From: Helicobacter burdigaliensis
GTDB taxonomy: Bacteria; Campylobacterota; Campylobacteria; Campylobacterales; Helicobacteraceae
Length of the DNA: 64,000 nucleotides
Reading direction: 5' to 3'
Assembly (NCBI RefSeq): GCF_003670295.1
Contig: NZ_QXJG01000001.1
Location: 1-64,000 of the forward strand
Positions 15,910 to 25,085 of this stretch are shown one piece after another (the first letter of the stretch is position 1; each line of letters opens with the position of its first letter). A model generated the notes under the pieces. The model had not been told where the DNA came from. It saw only the letters and a program-made list of their open reading frames with translations, and ran no database searches. The position numbers and the translations under genes are program-made.

Positions 15910-16752
15910 ATGCAAACAATTACTTTAAATGACGGAAATAAAATGCCAATTTTAGGCTATGGTGTATTTCAAATCGATCCAAAAGAGACACAAAGATGTG
16001 TAGAAGATGCTTTAAATGTTGGTTATCGCCTTATTGATACAGCAGCAATTTATGGCAATGAAGAAGCAGTAGGTGCAGCGATAAAGGCAAGTGGTATAGC
16101 GAGAAATGAGCTATTTATCACCACAAAGCTTTGGGTAAATAATATAAGTCACAAGAATGCTAGAGTTGCATTTATGGAATCTTTGCAAAAGTTAGGGCTT
16201 GATTATGTAGATTTATATCTTATCCATCAACCTTTTAATGATAGCTATGGTGCGTGGGAAGCAATGTGTGAGTTAAAAAACGAAGGACTTATAAAATCAA
16301 TAGGTGTGAGTAATTTCTATCCTGATAAACTCACAGATTTTTGCTTTAATAATGAAGTAAAACCCGCACTTAATCAAGTAGAATGCCACCCATTTTTGCC
16401 ACGCTTTGACTTTGAATCTACTATGAAAAATCTAGGTGTAACTATGCAGTCTTGGGCATCCTTTGCAGAGGGACAAAATGGAATCTTTGAAAATGAGATT
16501 TTAAAAAATATCGCTTCTAAGCATAATAAAAGCATAGCACAAGTTATTTTGCGATGGCTCATTCAAAGAGAAATCGCAGTAATCCCAAAAACTCTAAGCA
16601 AAGAGCGAATGGTTGAGAATATCTCTGTGTTTGATTTTACACTAGATTCTAGCGATATGGAATCTATCTCTAAAATCTCTCAAAATCCGTATATCATCTG
16701 CAATCATAGAGATGTAAAAACAACAGAGTTTTTGTTGAATTTGGCAAAGTAA
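15910..16752 (+). CDS. Aldo-keto reductase
   Basis: This 280-residue NADPH-dependent reductase of aldehydes and ketones has the complete catalytic tetrad: D43 (RLIDTA), Y48 (AIYGN), K73 (TTKLW) and H106 (LIHQP). The signatures IGVSNFYPDKL and VIPKTLSKERMVENI (cofactor-binding) are present. The length fits the 2,5-diketogluconate reductase/YvgN-like subgroup, whose members reduce methylglyoxal and similar reactive carbonyls. It heads an operon with the acetyltransferase-like gene (one base away) and mdaB, divergent from the HxlR gene. The true substrate is unknown. Confidence 0.9.
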   Translation: MQTITLNDGNKMPILGYGVFQIDPKETQRCVEDALNVGYRLIDTAAIYGNEEAVGAAIKASGIARNELFITTKLWVNNISHKNARVAFMESLQKLGLDYVDLYLIHQPFNDSYGAWEAMCELKNEGLIKSIGVSNFYPDKLTDFCFNNEVKPALNQVECHPFLPRFDFESTMKNLGVTMQSWASFAEGQNGIFENEILKNIASKHNKSIAQVILRWLIQREIAVIPKTLSKERMVENISVFDFTLDSSDMESISKISQNPYIICNHRDVKTTEFLLNLAK

Positions 16753-16753
16753 A

Positions 16754-17383
16754 ATGAAGAATTTTAATTTTATCCCTATTGATTTAAAATCTTACAAAAG
16801 AGCGGAACATTTTAGGTTTTTTAGTGAAAATCCTTGTGGCTTTTCGCTAAGTGTGGAACTTGAAGTGCAAAATTTGCTAAATTACAAACAAAAGGGGCAT
16901 AGCTTTTTTTGCTCTTTTCTTTATTGTATTTCTAAGAGTGTGAATGCGATAGTAGAGTTTAGAATGGATTATAAAGATGGGATTTTGGGCTATTATGAAA
17001 TCTCTTACCCAAGCTATAGCATTTTTCATAAAAATAGTGAGACTTTTAGCTCTCTTTGGAGTGAGTATGATGAGGATTTTGCTAAATTTAGCAAGAATCT
17101 GCAAAGCGATAAAGCGGAGTTTGGGGAGAATCTAAGCTATGAGGCAAAGGTGACAAATTTGCCAAATATATTTTTTGTATCTTCGCTTCCTTGGATTAGT
17201 TTCAAGGATTTTAATTTACAAATTGATAGAAGCAAGTTTTATGCACCTATTTTTACTCTATCAAAAATACAAGATTCTAAAATTTTGCTAAACATTAATG
17301 TTAATCACGCAATTTGTGATGGCTATCATGTAGCAAAGTTTATAGAAATTTTACAGGAAAATATCAATAATTTTAAGGAGTAA
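16754..17383 (+). CDS. Chloramphenicol acetyltransferase-like protein (CatA type)
   Basis: The 209-residue protein follows the classical trimeric CAT layout. EFRM lies at 68-71, SSLPWISFKDFNLQI at 143-157, and the catalytic segment NHAICDGYH holds His185 and Asp189, matching the general base and structural Asp of CAT. The family transfers acetyl from acetyl-CoA to chloramphenicol hydroxyls. Resistance cannot be claimed, since several CAT-like proteins have other substrates. It sits one base after the aldo-keto reductase gene and two bases before mdaB. A co-regulated role in removing small toxic molecules is inference. Confidence 0.8.
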   Translation: MKNFNFIPIDLKSYKRAEHFRFFSENPCGFSLSVELEVQNLLNYKQKGHSFFCSFLYCISKSVNAIVEFRMDYKDGILGYYEISYPSYSIFHKNSETFSSLWSEYDEDFAKFSKNLQSDKAEFGENLSYEAKVTNLPNIFFVSSLPWISFKDFNLQIDRSKFYAPIFTLSKIQDSKILLNINVNHAICDGYHVAKFIEILQENINNFKE

Positions 17384-17385
17384 GA

Positions 17386-17970
17386 ATGAAAAATATACTT
17401 TTATTAAATGGAGCAAAAAGTTTTGGGCATTCTGGTGGCAAGCTAAATGATACTTTGCATAATGTAGCAAAAAAGACTTTAGAATCTCTAGGGTTAGAAG
17501 TGAATGAAACACATATCGATAAAGGTTATGATATAGAATCTGAAGTGCAAAAGATTTTAGATTCTGAAGCTATCATCTATCAAATGCCTGGCTGGTGGAT
17601 GGGTGAGCCTTGGATTGTGAAAAAATACATGGATGAAGTTTTCACCGCAGGGCATGGAAAGCTCTATGCAAATGATGGTAGAAGCAGAGAAGATACGAGT
17701 AAAAAATATGGCAGTGGCGGACTTGTGAAAGATAAAAAATATATGTTTTCTCTTACTTGGAATGCACCACTTGAAGCCTTTAATGAAAAAGAACAATTTT
17801 TTGAAGGTGTGGGCGTAGATGGAGTGTATTTGCACTTACATAAAGCACATCAGTTTTTAGGTATGAAGCCACTGCCAACTTTTATCTGCAATGATGTGAT
17901 TAAAAATCCACAAGTACAAAATTATATCAAGGATTATAAAGCACATTTATTAAAAGTGTTTCAAAGCTAA
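17386..17970 (+). CDS. mdaB: NADPH quinone reductase MdaB
   Basis: MdaB is a flavodoxin-fold FAD enzyme that reduces quinones by two electrons and protects against oxidative stress. The start ILLLNGAKSFGHSGGKLNDT binds the flavin phosphate, and the signature YQMPGWWMGEPWIVKKYMDE surrounds the active site. The 194-residue length equals that of the Helicobacter pylori enzyme. It is the last gene of the HxlR-flanked operon and is followed directly by a perfect palindrome. Confidence 0.95.
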   Translation: MKNILLLNGAKSFGHSGGKLNDTLHNVAKKTLESLGLEVNETHIDKGYDIESEVQKILDSEAIIYQMPGWWMGEPWIVKKYMDEVFTAGHGKLYANDGRSREDTSKKYGSGGLVKDKKYMFSLTWNAPLEAFNEKEQFFEGVGVDGVYLHLHKAHQFLGMKPLPTFICNDVIKNPQVQNYIKDYKAHLLKVFQS

Positions 17971-17990
17971 AGGGCAATTAATTGCCCTTT
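17969..17990 (+). terminator. Stem-loop at the end of the mdaB operon
   Basis: A perfect 9-bp stem, AAAGGGCAA and TTGCCCTTT with a TTAA loop, overlaps the mdaB stop codon. The right arm ends in TTT but no long T tract follows. Confidence 0.6.
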
Positions 17991-18052
17991 GGGAAAATAT
18001 TTTAAAATTAATTTATAGGGTGCTATAATCTGTATTTTCACAAGGAGGGAAA

Positions 18053-19177
18053 ATGCAAGATAGCACACAAAAGCATATTAAACTCATAAAAACAGCAGGA
18101 ATAAGCAGTATAGTGCTTTGTTTGCTGGCATTTTTTGTAGGTATTGCATGGGGTTTTGTTTTGGGTGTGCTTTTAGGCTTAGCATCTTTAGCAAGTTTTC
18201 TAGTAGCTATTTATGGGATTAAAAAGCAAACAAATGCAAAGTATTTATTGACCAACCTTTTTATAATTGTTTTGATTTTTATGATTTTTATAGCTTCTAG
18301 TATGGAATTTAGGATTAATTTAGATATGGTGCGTTTTATGGCTTATAAATTAAGCTATTTTAGTCCTTATGCTATTATATTTTTATTTATTTTTGCTTGT
18401 GTGATTTTTATACCCTTTAAGAATCTGCATTATGAACTTGCAAGAGTAACCTCTCAAAAAACTTTTATCTATGCTTTTTGGTGTTATCCTATAGCCTTTT
18501 TTCTTTTGATAGTTTTTTCATTCTTTGTAAGAATTCATTATGAGATTATGTATAGATTGGAATTTGTAGTATTATTTTTACTATTTATAAATGCAATTTT
18601 TTATAGCGTTGCTTGGAGTAAGATAAAAGAGCTTTTACACAAGAGTAAAGAGATAAAAGAGTATCAAACTTATAGAGGCAATTTAGCTTTTGTAAAAATA
18701 CTTTTTATTGTAGTTGGAATCTTGTTTGTGTGCAATGCCTTGCCTATTTTTAGGTATTATATGGGATTTTTTATCCTTCCAGCAGGGATCGCTGGGCTTG
18801 TAGCTTGTGTTCTATTGGCCAAAAATACTAAAAAATGGCTTTTAGTATTGTATTGGATACTTTTGTTTTTACCTTCAATGCTTATTAATTATTATGGATT
18901 GTATTTTGAGTGGTTTTTTGTGTTGGATTTTGTTGTTTCAATCTTGTTTTTTCTGAATCTAGGCAAAATCACTCAAGTAGAGCCTTTTAGGATGATTGCA
19001 TATATCTATGCAGGTTTATTGCTCATTAACATAGTATTAGCAATTGTGCTAGGAGGGTTTCAGCCTGTGCTTTCAAGCCCTATAATGTTTCAACTTGCAA
19101 TATTGCGGGGATTGCTCGTGGGTGTGTTGTTTATACTTGGGGCTTTGATGATGAAAAAAGATAAAATGAGTTTTTAA
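18053..19177 (+). CDS. Polytopic membrane protein of unknown function
   Basis: The 374-residue protein has roughly ten hydrophobic segments separated by short Lys-rich loops, beginning at about residue 15 and ending with LLVGVLFILGALMM near the C terminus. It has no conserved motif that I recognise, no obvious transporter signature and no signal peptide. AAGGAGG precedes the ATG, so it is well translated. It lies alone between the mdaB terminator and sodB on the same strand. No function is proposed. Confidence 0.75.
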   Translation: MQDSTQKHIKLIKTAGISSIVLCLLAFFVGIAWGFVLGVLLGLASLASFLVAIYGIKKQTNAKYLLTNLFIIVLIFMIFIASSMEFRINLDMVRFMAYKLSYFSPYAIIFLFIFACVIFIPFKNLHYELARVTSQKTFIYAFWCYPIAFFLLIVFSFFVRIHYEIMYRLEFVVLFLLFINAIFYSVAWSKIKELLHKSKEIKEYQTYRGNLAFVKILFIVVGILFVCNALPIFRYYMGFFILPAGIAGLVACVLLAKNTKKWLLVLYWILLFLPSMLINYYGLYFEWFFVLDFVVSILFFLNLGKITQVEPFRMIAYIYAGLLLINIVLAIVLGGFQPVLSSPIMFQLAILRGLLVGVLFILGALMMKKDKMSF

Positions 19178-19272
19178 AGACTTTTCAAAGTAAAAAAGTA
19201 ATTAAAAAAAACTAAAGAACTTTTAATGTAGAATAGTTTTGCATTTTGCAAATATTCATTTAAAGGAAGAAT

Positions 19273-19899
19273 ATGTATTCATTGAGAAAATTACCATTTG
19301 ATGAAATTAAAGATTTTATTAGTAAAGAAACCTGTGAGTTTCACTATGGAAAGCACCACCAAACTTATGTAAATAATCTTAACAACCTTATAAAAGGCAC
19401 AGAATTTGAAAATGCCTCTTTGTTTGAGATTGTTACAAAAGCACAAGGTGGGATTTTTAACAATGCTGCACAAGTGTATAATCATGATTTTTATTGGGAT
19501 TGTGTAAGTCCTAATACTACACAAATGAGCGAAGAGTTAAAGGGTGCGATTGATGAATCTTTTGGTAGCTTTGAAAAATTTAAAGAAGGTTTTTTAAGCT
19601 CTGCTACTACTCTTTTTGGTTCTGGGTGGTGCTGGGTAGTGTATAATCCAAACACTAAAAAACTAGAAATCGTGCAAACAAGCAATGCACAAACTCCTGT
19701 AACTAACGGACTTATTCCTGTTTTAGTGGTAGATGTATGGGAACATGCTTATTATATCGGCTTTAGAAATGCACGCCCAAATTATTTGGAGAAATTTTTT
19801 AGCCATATTAATTGGGAATTTGTTTCAAAAAGCTTGGAATGGGCTAAAAAAGAGGGCTTAGGTTCTGTGGATTTTTATATGAAATCTTTACATTCTTAA
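19273..19899 (+). CDS. sodB: Iron superoxide dismutase
   Basis: This enzyme converts superoxide to hydrogen peroxide and oxygen in the cytoplasm. The metal ligands are visible at H24 (FHYGKHH), H71 (NHDFYW), D154 and H158 (VVDVWEHAYY). The FeSOD-type Gln67 in NNAAQ, rather than a C-terminal Gln as in MnSOD, supports iron. It is close to Helicobacter pylori SodB throughout (for example TTLFGSGW and TSNAQTPVT). At 208 residues it is full length. AAAGGAAG precedes the ATG and a TAGAAT box lies about 40 bases upstream. A strong hairpin follows. Confidence 0.97.
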   Translation: MYSLRKLPFDEIKDFISKETCEFHYGKHHQTYVNNLNNLIKGTEFENASLFEIVTKAQGGIFNNAAQVYNHDFYWDCVSPNTTQMSEELKGAIDESFGSFEKFKEGFLSSATTLFGSGWCWVVYNPNTKKLEIVQTSNAQTPVTNGLIPVLVVDVWEHAYYIGFRNARPNYLEKFFSHINWEFVSKSLEWAKKEGLGSVDFYMKSLHS

Positions 19900-19930
19900 A
19901 CTCTAGAAGCTTTATGCTTCTAAAGTTTTT
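19898..19930. terminator. Bidirectional intrinsic terminator between sodB and the LPS operon
   Basis: The stem AAACTcTAGAAGC/GCTTCTAaAGTTT has one mismatch and a five-base TTTAT loop. It runs into TTTTTAT on the plus strand and into a T-containing arm on the minus strand. It overlaps the stop codons of both convergent genes. Confidence 0.75.
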
Positions 19931-20979
19931 ATAAGAGGATTTAAAAAATCCCTCACTGCTTTGAGTGCTTTTTCTTCATTAAATTTAGACAATAAACAAT
20001 CGCTTTTTAAACTATCATTACAACCACTACGCCCACAAGGCATGCAAGAAAGCTCTTCTTGATAGATTTGGTGGATTCCCATTTTTTGCAAGCCTCCTTG
20101 ATGTTTATAGGTAGAATCTTCTAAAGAGTTATCCCAAGGTCCCCAAACATCAGCAAAAGAAGGACCAAAAAAGGCAAAAGTAGGGGTGTTGTTTGCAGCG
20201 CTTAAGTGCATAATGCTTGTATCCACACCTACAAACGCAAGTGCTTTAGAATTTAGCAAAGAAACTTCCTTCAAACTTAAATTTCCTTCAAAAATTAAAA
20301 CCTCGCTTTTTAAAAGCTTTTTAATTGCGTGGATATTTGCGAGTTCTTGCGGATTGTTAGAAGCGGTTAAAACGCATTTAATTTTAAATTCTTTTGCAAT
20401 AAAATCAAGTAATTTTGCATAGAATTCAAAGCTTAAGCATTTGTAACTCCAATCGCTAAAAAAATGCAAATGGATAAAGTTTTTGGGTAAATTTTCTAGT
20501 TTTTTGGAACTTTGCAACTTGGGAGGTAGAACTTTAATGGAAATGATTTTAATATCTAAGATTCTAAGTGCATCAAGATTGGATTGAATGTTGTGTTGGG
20601 CTTTGTAAGAGAGCTTGTGGGTGTAGATATTTTTAGCCCAAAAAGATGAGGGTGGAAAGCCAACTTTTATCTTAGCTCCACTAAAAAAGCTTAAAAAAGC
20701 AGTTCTCTCTCCGCTAGTTAGCCCAAAGACAATATCATATTTTTCTTTTTTGATGGCATATAGAAGTGCAATTTCGCTTTTTAAGCGTAAAAAGGGTTGC
20801 TTGTGGCGTTTTAGAGTATGGATTTTATGTAGGTATGTGGTGTCTAAAATACCTTCTGTGCCATGATTTACTACCATATCAATTTGACAATTTTTAAAAT
20901 GATTTTTAAGATTTAAAAATAAAGGAGTGCTTAAAAGCACATCGCCGATTTTATTGAGTTTAATAAGCAAGATTTTCAT
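19912..20979 (-). CDS. Glycosyltransferase family 9 LPS heptosyltransferase (WaaQ/WaaF-like)
   Basis: The protein (355 residues) has the GT9 fold. The N terminus ILLIKLNKIGDVLLSTPLF carries the KxGD motif, and the C-terminal half has the nucleotide-heptose binding region AFVGVDTSIMHLSAANNTP followed by AFFGPS. Members add heptose to the inner core of lipopolysaccharide at the cytoplasmic face of the inner membrane. A cysteine-rich segment near the C terminus (CMPCGRSGCNDSLKSDC) is common in WaaQ-type enzymes. It overlaps the upstream glycosyltransferase by ATGA and ends the fdx-to-LPS operon. Whether it acts as heptosyltransferase II or III is not decidable here. Confidence 0.85.
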   Translation of the reverse strand: MKILLIKLNKIGDVLLSTPLFLNLKNHFKNCQIDMVVNHGTEGILDTTYLHKIHTLKRHKQPFLRLKSEIALLYAIKKEKYDIVFGLTSGERTAFLSFFSGAKIKVGFPPSSFWAKNIYTHKLSYKAQHNIQSNLDALRILDIKIISIKVLPPKLQSSKKLENLPKNFIHLHFFSDWSYKCLSFEFYAKLLDFIAKEFKIKCVLTASNNPQELANIHAIKKLLKSEVLIFEGNLSLKEVSLLNSKALAFVGVDTSIMHLSAANNTPTFAFFGPSFADVWGPWDNSLEDSTYKHQGGLQKMGIHQIYQEELSCMPCGRSGCNDSLKSDCLLSKFNEEKALKAVRDFLNPLIKTLEA

Positions 20980-21737
20980 AGATTTTTACTTTTATTTAGC
21001 ATATCAAGTTTTAGATATTTCCAAAAGGCGGTTTGTGCGTTATAGGTGCTTATGATAAAACCGATTTTGCCTTGCATAAAGCCTTTTTGTAAGAAAAAAT
21101 TTTTAAAAAAGCACCAAAGAGAATGGAGTAGTGCTTTTTTGAGGCTGGATTGTTTTTTGCTCTTATTTTGCTTTGCAAAGAGAGTGGAGTATTTTTGCAT
21201 TTTATCTAAAAATGCTTCTAAATTCTCATAAGGATAATGTGAAATATATCCTTTTAAATCAATAACTTTAAGGGGTTTGTTGCTTAAAGGCACAATGCTT
21301 TCATGCACTTTGTTGTGATTGAATTCAAAAAAGTCTTTGTGATAAAGTCCTACGCATCGATCATTCCCCCATCCACAGCTATAAATATAAGTTTCTTGAA
21401 AATAATTTTTTACATCATAAGAATAGCAAAAGTTTACATCTAAATCTTTGTTTAAAATTTCATCTATTAATTCTTTTGAGGCGATTTCATCGCTATCAAT
21501 CGTTAAAATCCATGAGTTTTTAGCAAGTTTGCTCCCCAAAGCTTTCATAGCGCCAAAGCCTATAAATTCATGATAATGAATGCTGACATTGCTAAAATTT
21601 TTTGCGATATTTAGGGTTTCATCACTAGAGCCATTATCTAAAATCACCACTTCATCAAGATTTTTTAAGGCTTCTAAAACTTCTCTTAAAAGGCGTGCGG
21701 AATTTCTAGTGAGAATTACAGCAGAAATTTTATTCAT
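20976..21737 (-). CDS. Family 2 glycosyltransferase, WaaE/WaaV-like LPS core enzyme
   Basis: The 253-residue protein has the GT2 motifs ISAVILTRNSARLLREVLEA, VVILDNGSSDET and the metal-binding LTIDSDEI (DxD). The segment GFGAMKALGSKLAKNSWI and the later NDRCVGLYHKDFFEFNHNKV match the WaaE subgroup, which adds beta-glucose to heptose I. The ATG at 21737 is chosen because TAGGAG precedes it at five bases; an upstream in-frame ATG lacks a site. It overlaps lpxL by eight bases and the GT9 gene by four. The transferred sugar is inferred from the subgroup. Confidence 0.85.
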   Translation of the reverse strand: MNKISAVILTRNSARLLREVLEALKNLDEVVILDNGSSDETLNIAKNFSNVSIHYHEFIGFGAMKALGSKLAKNSWILTIDSDEIASKELIDEILNKDLDVNFCYSYDVKNYFQETYIYSCGWGNDRCVGLYHKDFFEFNHNKVHESIVPLSNKPLKVIDLKGYISHYPYENLEAFLDKMQKYSTLFAKQNKSKKQSSLKKALLHSLWCFFKNFFLQKGFMQGKIGFIISTYNAQTAFWKYLKLDMLNKSKNL

Positions 21738-22650
21738 ATTTTCTCCTATAAATTTCTTCATATTGGTTTTTAAACTTTCTATGAAACCAAAGCCATTCTT
21801 TTGGATTTTCTCTAATGGCTTTTTCTAAAACATCGCTTTGTAGTTGTGTTAGGGCGTGGATTTCTTCTCTAGTATCTTCTAGTTTTTGAGGTAAAATAGG
21901 CGGATAGAGGGTAAAGATATGTGAAGAATAGTCTTTAGAATAGGATACAAAGCAGGGCAAAATAATTCCATCAAATTTTCTTGCAAGCATGGAAGCAATA
22001 GGAGTGTGCCTTACATCTTTGCCAAAGAATTTTACAAGCTCTCCTTCTTTATCTGCTGTATTTTGATCGCTTACTATGCCTAAGATTTCTTTATTACGCA
22101 CTGCTTTGATTAAAGAGGGTGCTACCCCCATTTTATCTAAAATTTTGATATTAAAGCGTTCTCTAACCTTAAAAAGATATTCATTGATAAGAGGGTAGGG
22201 GGTCATTCTAGCTACTGCGGTAATGGGAAGATCAAAATGGCAAGTAAAAATAGGTGTGGCATATTCCCAGTTTCCAAAGTGAGCCGTAACAAAAATAATG
22301 GGTTTTTTAGAGTTAATTGCATCGGTGATAAAATGCTTGTTTATAATCGTGCTTGTTTTTAAAATATATTCTTTTTTGCTAACGCCAAGTATAAAAAAAT
22401 CAATAAAATTATATACAAGATTCAAATAATTTGTGCGGATAATCTCTTGTTTGGTGCGAATATCTAAAGTGCCATTATAGGCAAATTCTAAATTTGCCAA
22501 AATATCATTTTTGCGTTTTTTATCAAGTTTGTAGAGAAAAAAGGCTACACTTTTTGCAAAGCCTAAACGCAAAAAATGTGGCATATATAAGAAGAAATAT
22601 CCCAAAAAATTAAAAAATTTAAAAAGAAAGAATCTTTTAATTTTTTGCAT
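21730..22650 (-). CDS. lpxL: Lipid A biosynthesis acyltransferase (LpxL/HtrB family)
   Basis: This inner-membrane enzyme adds a secondary acyl chain to Kdo-lipid A. The HX4E catalytic motif is in TAHFGNWE, and the later conserved segments VSDQNTADKEG and HTPIASMLARKF are typical. A single hydrophobic helix at the N terminus anchors it. At 306 residues it has family length. It lies between waaC and the WaaE-like gene with overlaps on both sides, matching the order next to rfaC in Helicobacter pylori. Acyl chain length cannot be told from sequence. Confidence 0.92.
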   Translation of the reverse strand: MQKIKRFFLFKFFNFLGYFFLYMPHFLRLGFAKSVAFFLYKLDKKRKNDILANLEFAYNGTLDIRTKQEIIRTNYLNLVYNFIDFFILGVSKKEYILKTSTIINKHFITDAINSKKPIIFVTAHFGNWEYATPIFTCHFDLPITAVARMTPYPLINEYLFKVRERFNIKILDKMGVAPSLIKAVRNKEILGIVSDQNTADKEGELVKFFGKDVRHTPIASMLARKFDGIILPCFVSYSKDYSSHIFTLYPPILPQKLEDTREEIHALTQLQSDVLEKAIRENPKEWLWFHRKFKNQYEEIYRRKYE

Positions 22651-23635
22651 AGTTTTCCTTTTTTAATAGAGTTTTTGAGAGAGCAAAAATCTCTTGTGGG
22701 TCTATTTTTTGGATACTAAAATCTTTTTTATCATAATTTGCTTCTTTATTAGATTCTAAGCTTAGATTGATTTTGGTGTTAAGGGAAAATCTCTTTTTAG
22801 GTGTTGCACCAAAAAGTGTGATAGAAGGGATAGAAAGTGCCCAAGCTAGATGTGTGATCCCTGTATCTCCTCCGATAACTAAATCCATACTAGAAAGGAG
22901 AGATTTTACTTCACTCAAATTTAAAGAATGGATAGAATGATAGCATTCACTTTGTGGAATTTGCATTTTGTGGGTTAAAAAAATGGGTTTAATATTTAGA
23001 GAGTTAAAAAGTTTAGCTAGTTTTATAAAGGATTCTAGAGGATAGGTTTTATTGGCTTTAGAAGTTTCTAGCACAAATAACACTTTAGGTGAGGTTTGTA
23101 AAGAGAAGTCTTGGTTTTTAAAGCCTAAAAAATTTTTAGAACTTAAAAGCTCTTCTAGGCTTGGAGGTTGCACTCCAAAGGCTAAAAATGCAAGCTTTGC
23201 ATTCCGCAATAAAATATGTTCTTCATAAGGAGAACTTATCTTTTTAGTATAAAAAAGGGAGGCCAAAGGTTCTTTAATACTTCTTTTATCAAAACCGATA
23301 AAATTTTTACTCTCTAATAGCTTTCCTACAATAGCAGATTTTATAAGCCCTTGTAAATCAAGCACATAATCGTATTTTTCACTCTTTAGGGTTTTATAAA
23401 TTTGCATAAGGTTTTTTAAATTTTTTTCTTTTATGCTTTGCTTTAGAGGAATGGGGATAACTTTGCAAATAAGGGGTGAATCTTCTAAAATTTCTTTAAA
23501 AACACTATCTACATACCAATGCAAAATAACATCTTGATATGTTTTTTTGAGATTTTCTAAAAGTAGGGGTAAGATACTAGCACTATGGATAATATCTCCC
23601 ATAGCACTTAGTCGTATAATGGCAACTTTTAGCAT
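22637..23635 (-). CDS. waaC: LPS heptosyltransferase I
   Basis: WaaC adds the first L-glycero-D-manno-heptose to Kdo. The N terminus KVAIIRLSAMGDIIHSASIL contains the GD motif, DLQGLIKSAIVG marks the heptosyltransferase I subgroup, and VIGGDTGITHLAWALSIPSI with LFGATPKKR binds the ADP-heptose. At 332 residues it is complete. It overlaps ppx and lpxL by a few bases, so translation is coupled along the operon. Confidence 0.93.
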   Translation of the reverse strand: MLKVAIIRLSAMGDIIHSASILPLLLENLKKTYQDVILHWYVDSVFKEILEDSPLICKVIPIPLKQSIKEKNLKNLMQIYKTLKSEKYDYVLDLQGLIKSAIVGKLLESKNFIGFDKRSIKEPLASLFYTKKISSPYEEHILLRNAKLAFLAFGVQPPSLEELLSSKNFLGFKNQDFSLQTSPKVLFVLETSKANKTYPLESFIKLAKLFNSLNIKPIFLTHKMQIPQSECYHSIHSLNLSEVKSLLSSMDLVIGGDTGITHLAWALSIPSITLFGATPKKRFSLNTKINLSLESNKEANYDKKDFSIQKIDPQEIFALSKTLLKKENYAKN

Positions 23636-25077
23636 ATATTTAACTTAAATAAAGGTGGGATAGGAAGTTTGTTTAGCTTTTCTTTAAGTGTATAAGAAAG
23701 ATTTGCTAGGTTAATAGTTGTTTCAAAACCGCTATCTATGCAACTAAATTCTAATTGCTTTGGATTTTTGTGATAGCTTAAAATATCGCTTAGACTTAAT
23801 AAGAAATTTAAGATACAGAGTATTTCAAGTTGTGGCAGAAGTTCTTTGTATTCTAAATTTTGTGGAATCTTTTTGCCATTGTAGCGTATGAGAGTGGCAA
23901 TTAATAATCTTTCTTTATGGGTAAGTGCATAATTTAGAGCATTAAATACAAAATAACTTCCATGATGGTTTTTTTCATAAAAATTAAGTGAAATCCCTAT
24001 ATCACAAAGCTCGGCTGCAATGAGAGTGTGTTTGTAAAAAGGCTTTAAAGATTCATTATCTAGGGAATGTATAAGCTTTGAAAGAAGCATTTTTGTAGTT
24101 TTTGATTTATAAGGATTATTGATAAATCTATCTTTAATGCTTCTTAGGCTTGGATTAAAGTTAGTAGGAAAAGCACCATTAGAATGCCTTAAAAGATCAT
24201 GTAAAAATACTCCCTCTCTCACTCCCACACCACTTGTTACGACACATTTTGCATTAAAGGTTTGCAACGCAAGATGAAAAATTAAAGCTCCTCCTTGAAT
24301 AGAATCTATTCTATCTTCTTTAATGTTGAGTTTTGGAAGATCTTTTGGGTTTGAAGTATAGAGAGTTTTGAAAAAATCTTGATACATATTAAAATCATAT
24401 TCAAAAGCATGGAGAGTATCTAGCGGGTAGCAAGTTTGCTTTTGAATAGATTTGCTTAAAGCTCTAGCAGTGCCTCCAATGCCAAAGATTCTCTCATGCT
24501 TAAAGTGCGAAGGCATAGTTTTTAGATGGCTTAAAACAAATTCTTTTGCTCCCTTTAAATCTCCTTTATCCAAAAATAACTCTTTTAATCTGATAGTTCC
24601 TAGATTTAATGAGATTTTGTCAATGATTTTATTGTTTTGTATGAGGGCGCATTCTGTGCTACCTCCTCCAATATCAATAGTAATTCCTTCTTGGTAGGGC
24701 AATAGATTAAGTGCTGCTAATGCTCCAAAATAGGCTTCTTTATCCCCATCAATGATTTTAATGTTAAGCCCAATTTTTCTAGCAAGGGATAAAAAATGTG
24801 CTTTATTTGGGGCGTCTCTAAGTGCTGAAGTAGCAACACAGAGAATCTTTCTAGCTTTATGGGTTTTGGCGATAAATAAAAAATCACTTAAAGCATGCAA
24901 GGCTCTTTGCATAGGAATCTCTTGTAAAAAGCCATTATTTTGATAGCTAGATTCAGAGATTCTTACTTTGCTTTTGGTTTCATAGAGTAGGTGGAAACCA
25001 AAATGGCTTGTCTTTTCAAAAATTGCCATTCTAGCTGAGTTAGAGCCAATATCAATAACTGCTATGATTTTTGCCAT
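23629..25077 (-). CDS. Ppx/GppA exopolyphosphatase or guanosine pentaphosphatase
   Basis: The enzyme is of the actin-like ASKHA fold. IDIGSNSARMAIF at the N terminus and GITIDIGGGSTECALI at about 130-146 are the two phosphate-binding loops, and ATSALRDAPN lies between. A C-terminal HD-like helical region, with ADLSY-type helices, fills residues 300-482. It hydrolyses polyphosphate or pppGpp and so tunes the stringent response; which substrate it prefers is not clear. It follows the ferredoxin gene by eight bases and overlaps waaC, the same order as in Helicobacter pylori. Confidence 0.92.
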   Translation of the reverse strand: MAKIIAVIDIGSNSARMAIFEKTSHFGFHLLYETKSKVRISESSYQNNGFLQEIPMQRALHALSDFLFIAKTHKARKILCVATSALRDAPNKAHFLSLARKIGLNIKIIDGDKEAYFGALAALNLLPYQEGITIDIGGGSTECALIQNNKIIDKISLNLGTIRLKELFLDKGDLKGAKEFVLSHLKTMPSHFKHERIFGIGGTARALSKSIQKQTCYPLDTLHAFEYDFNMYQDFFKTLYTSNPKDLPKLNIKEDRIDSIQGGALIFHLALQTFNAKCVVTSGVGVREGVFLHDLLRHSNGAFPTNFNPSLRSIKDRFINNPYKSKTTKMLLSKLIHSLDNESLKPFYKHTLIAAELCDIGISLNFYEKNHHGSYFVFNALNYALTHKERLLIATLIRYNGKKIPQNLEYKELLPQLEILCILNFLLSLSDILSYHKNPKQLEFSCIDSGFETTINLANLSYTLKEKLNKLPIPPLFKLNIC

Positions 25078-25085
25078 TTTAAACT

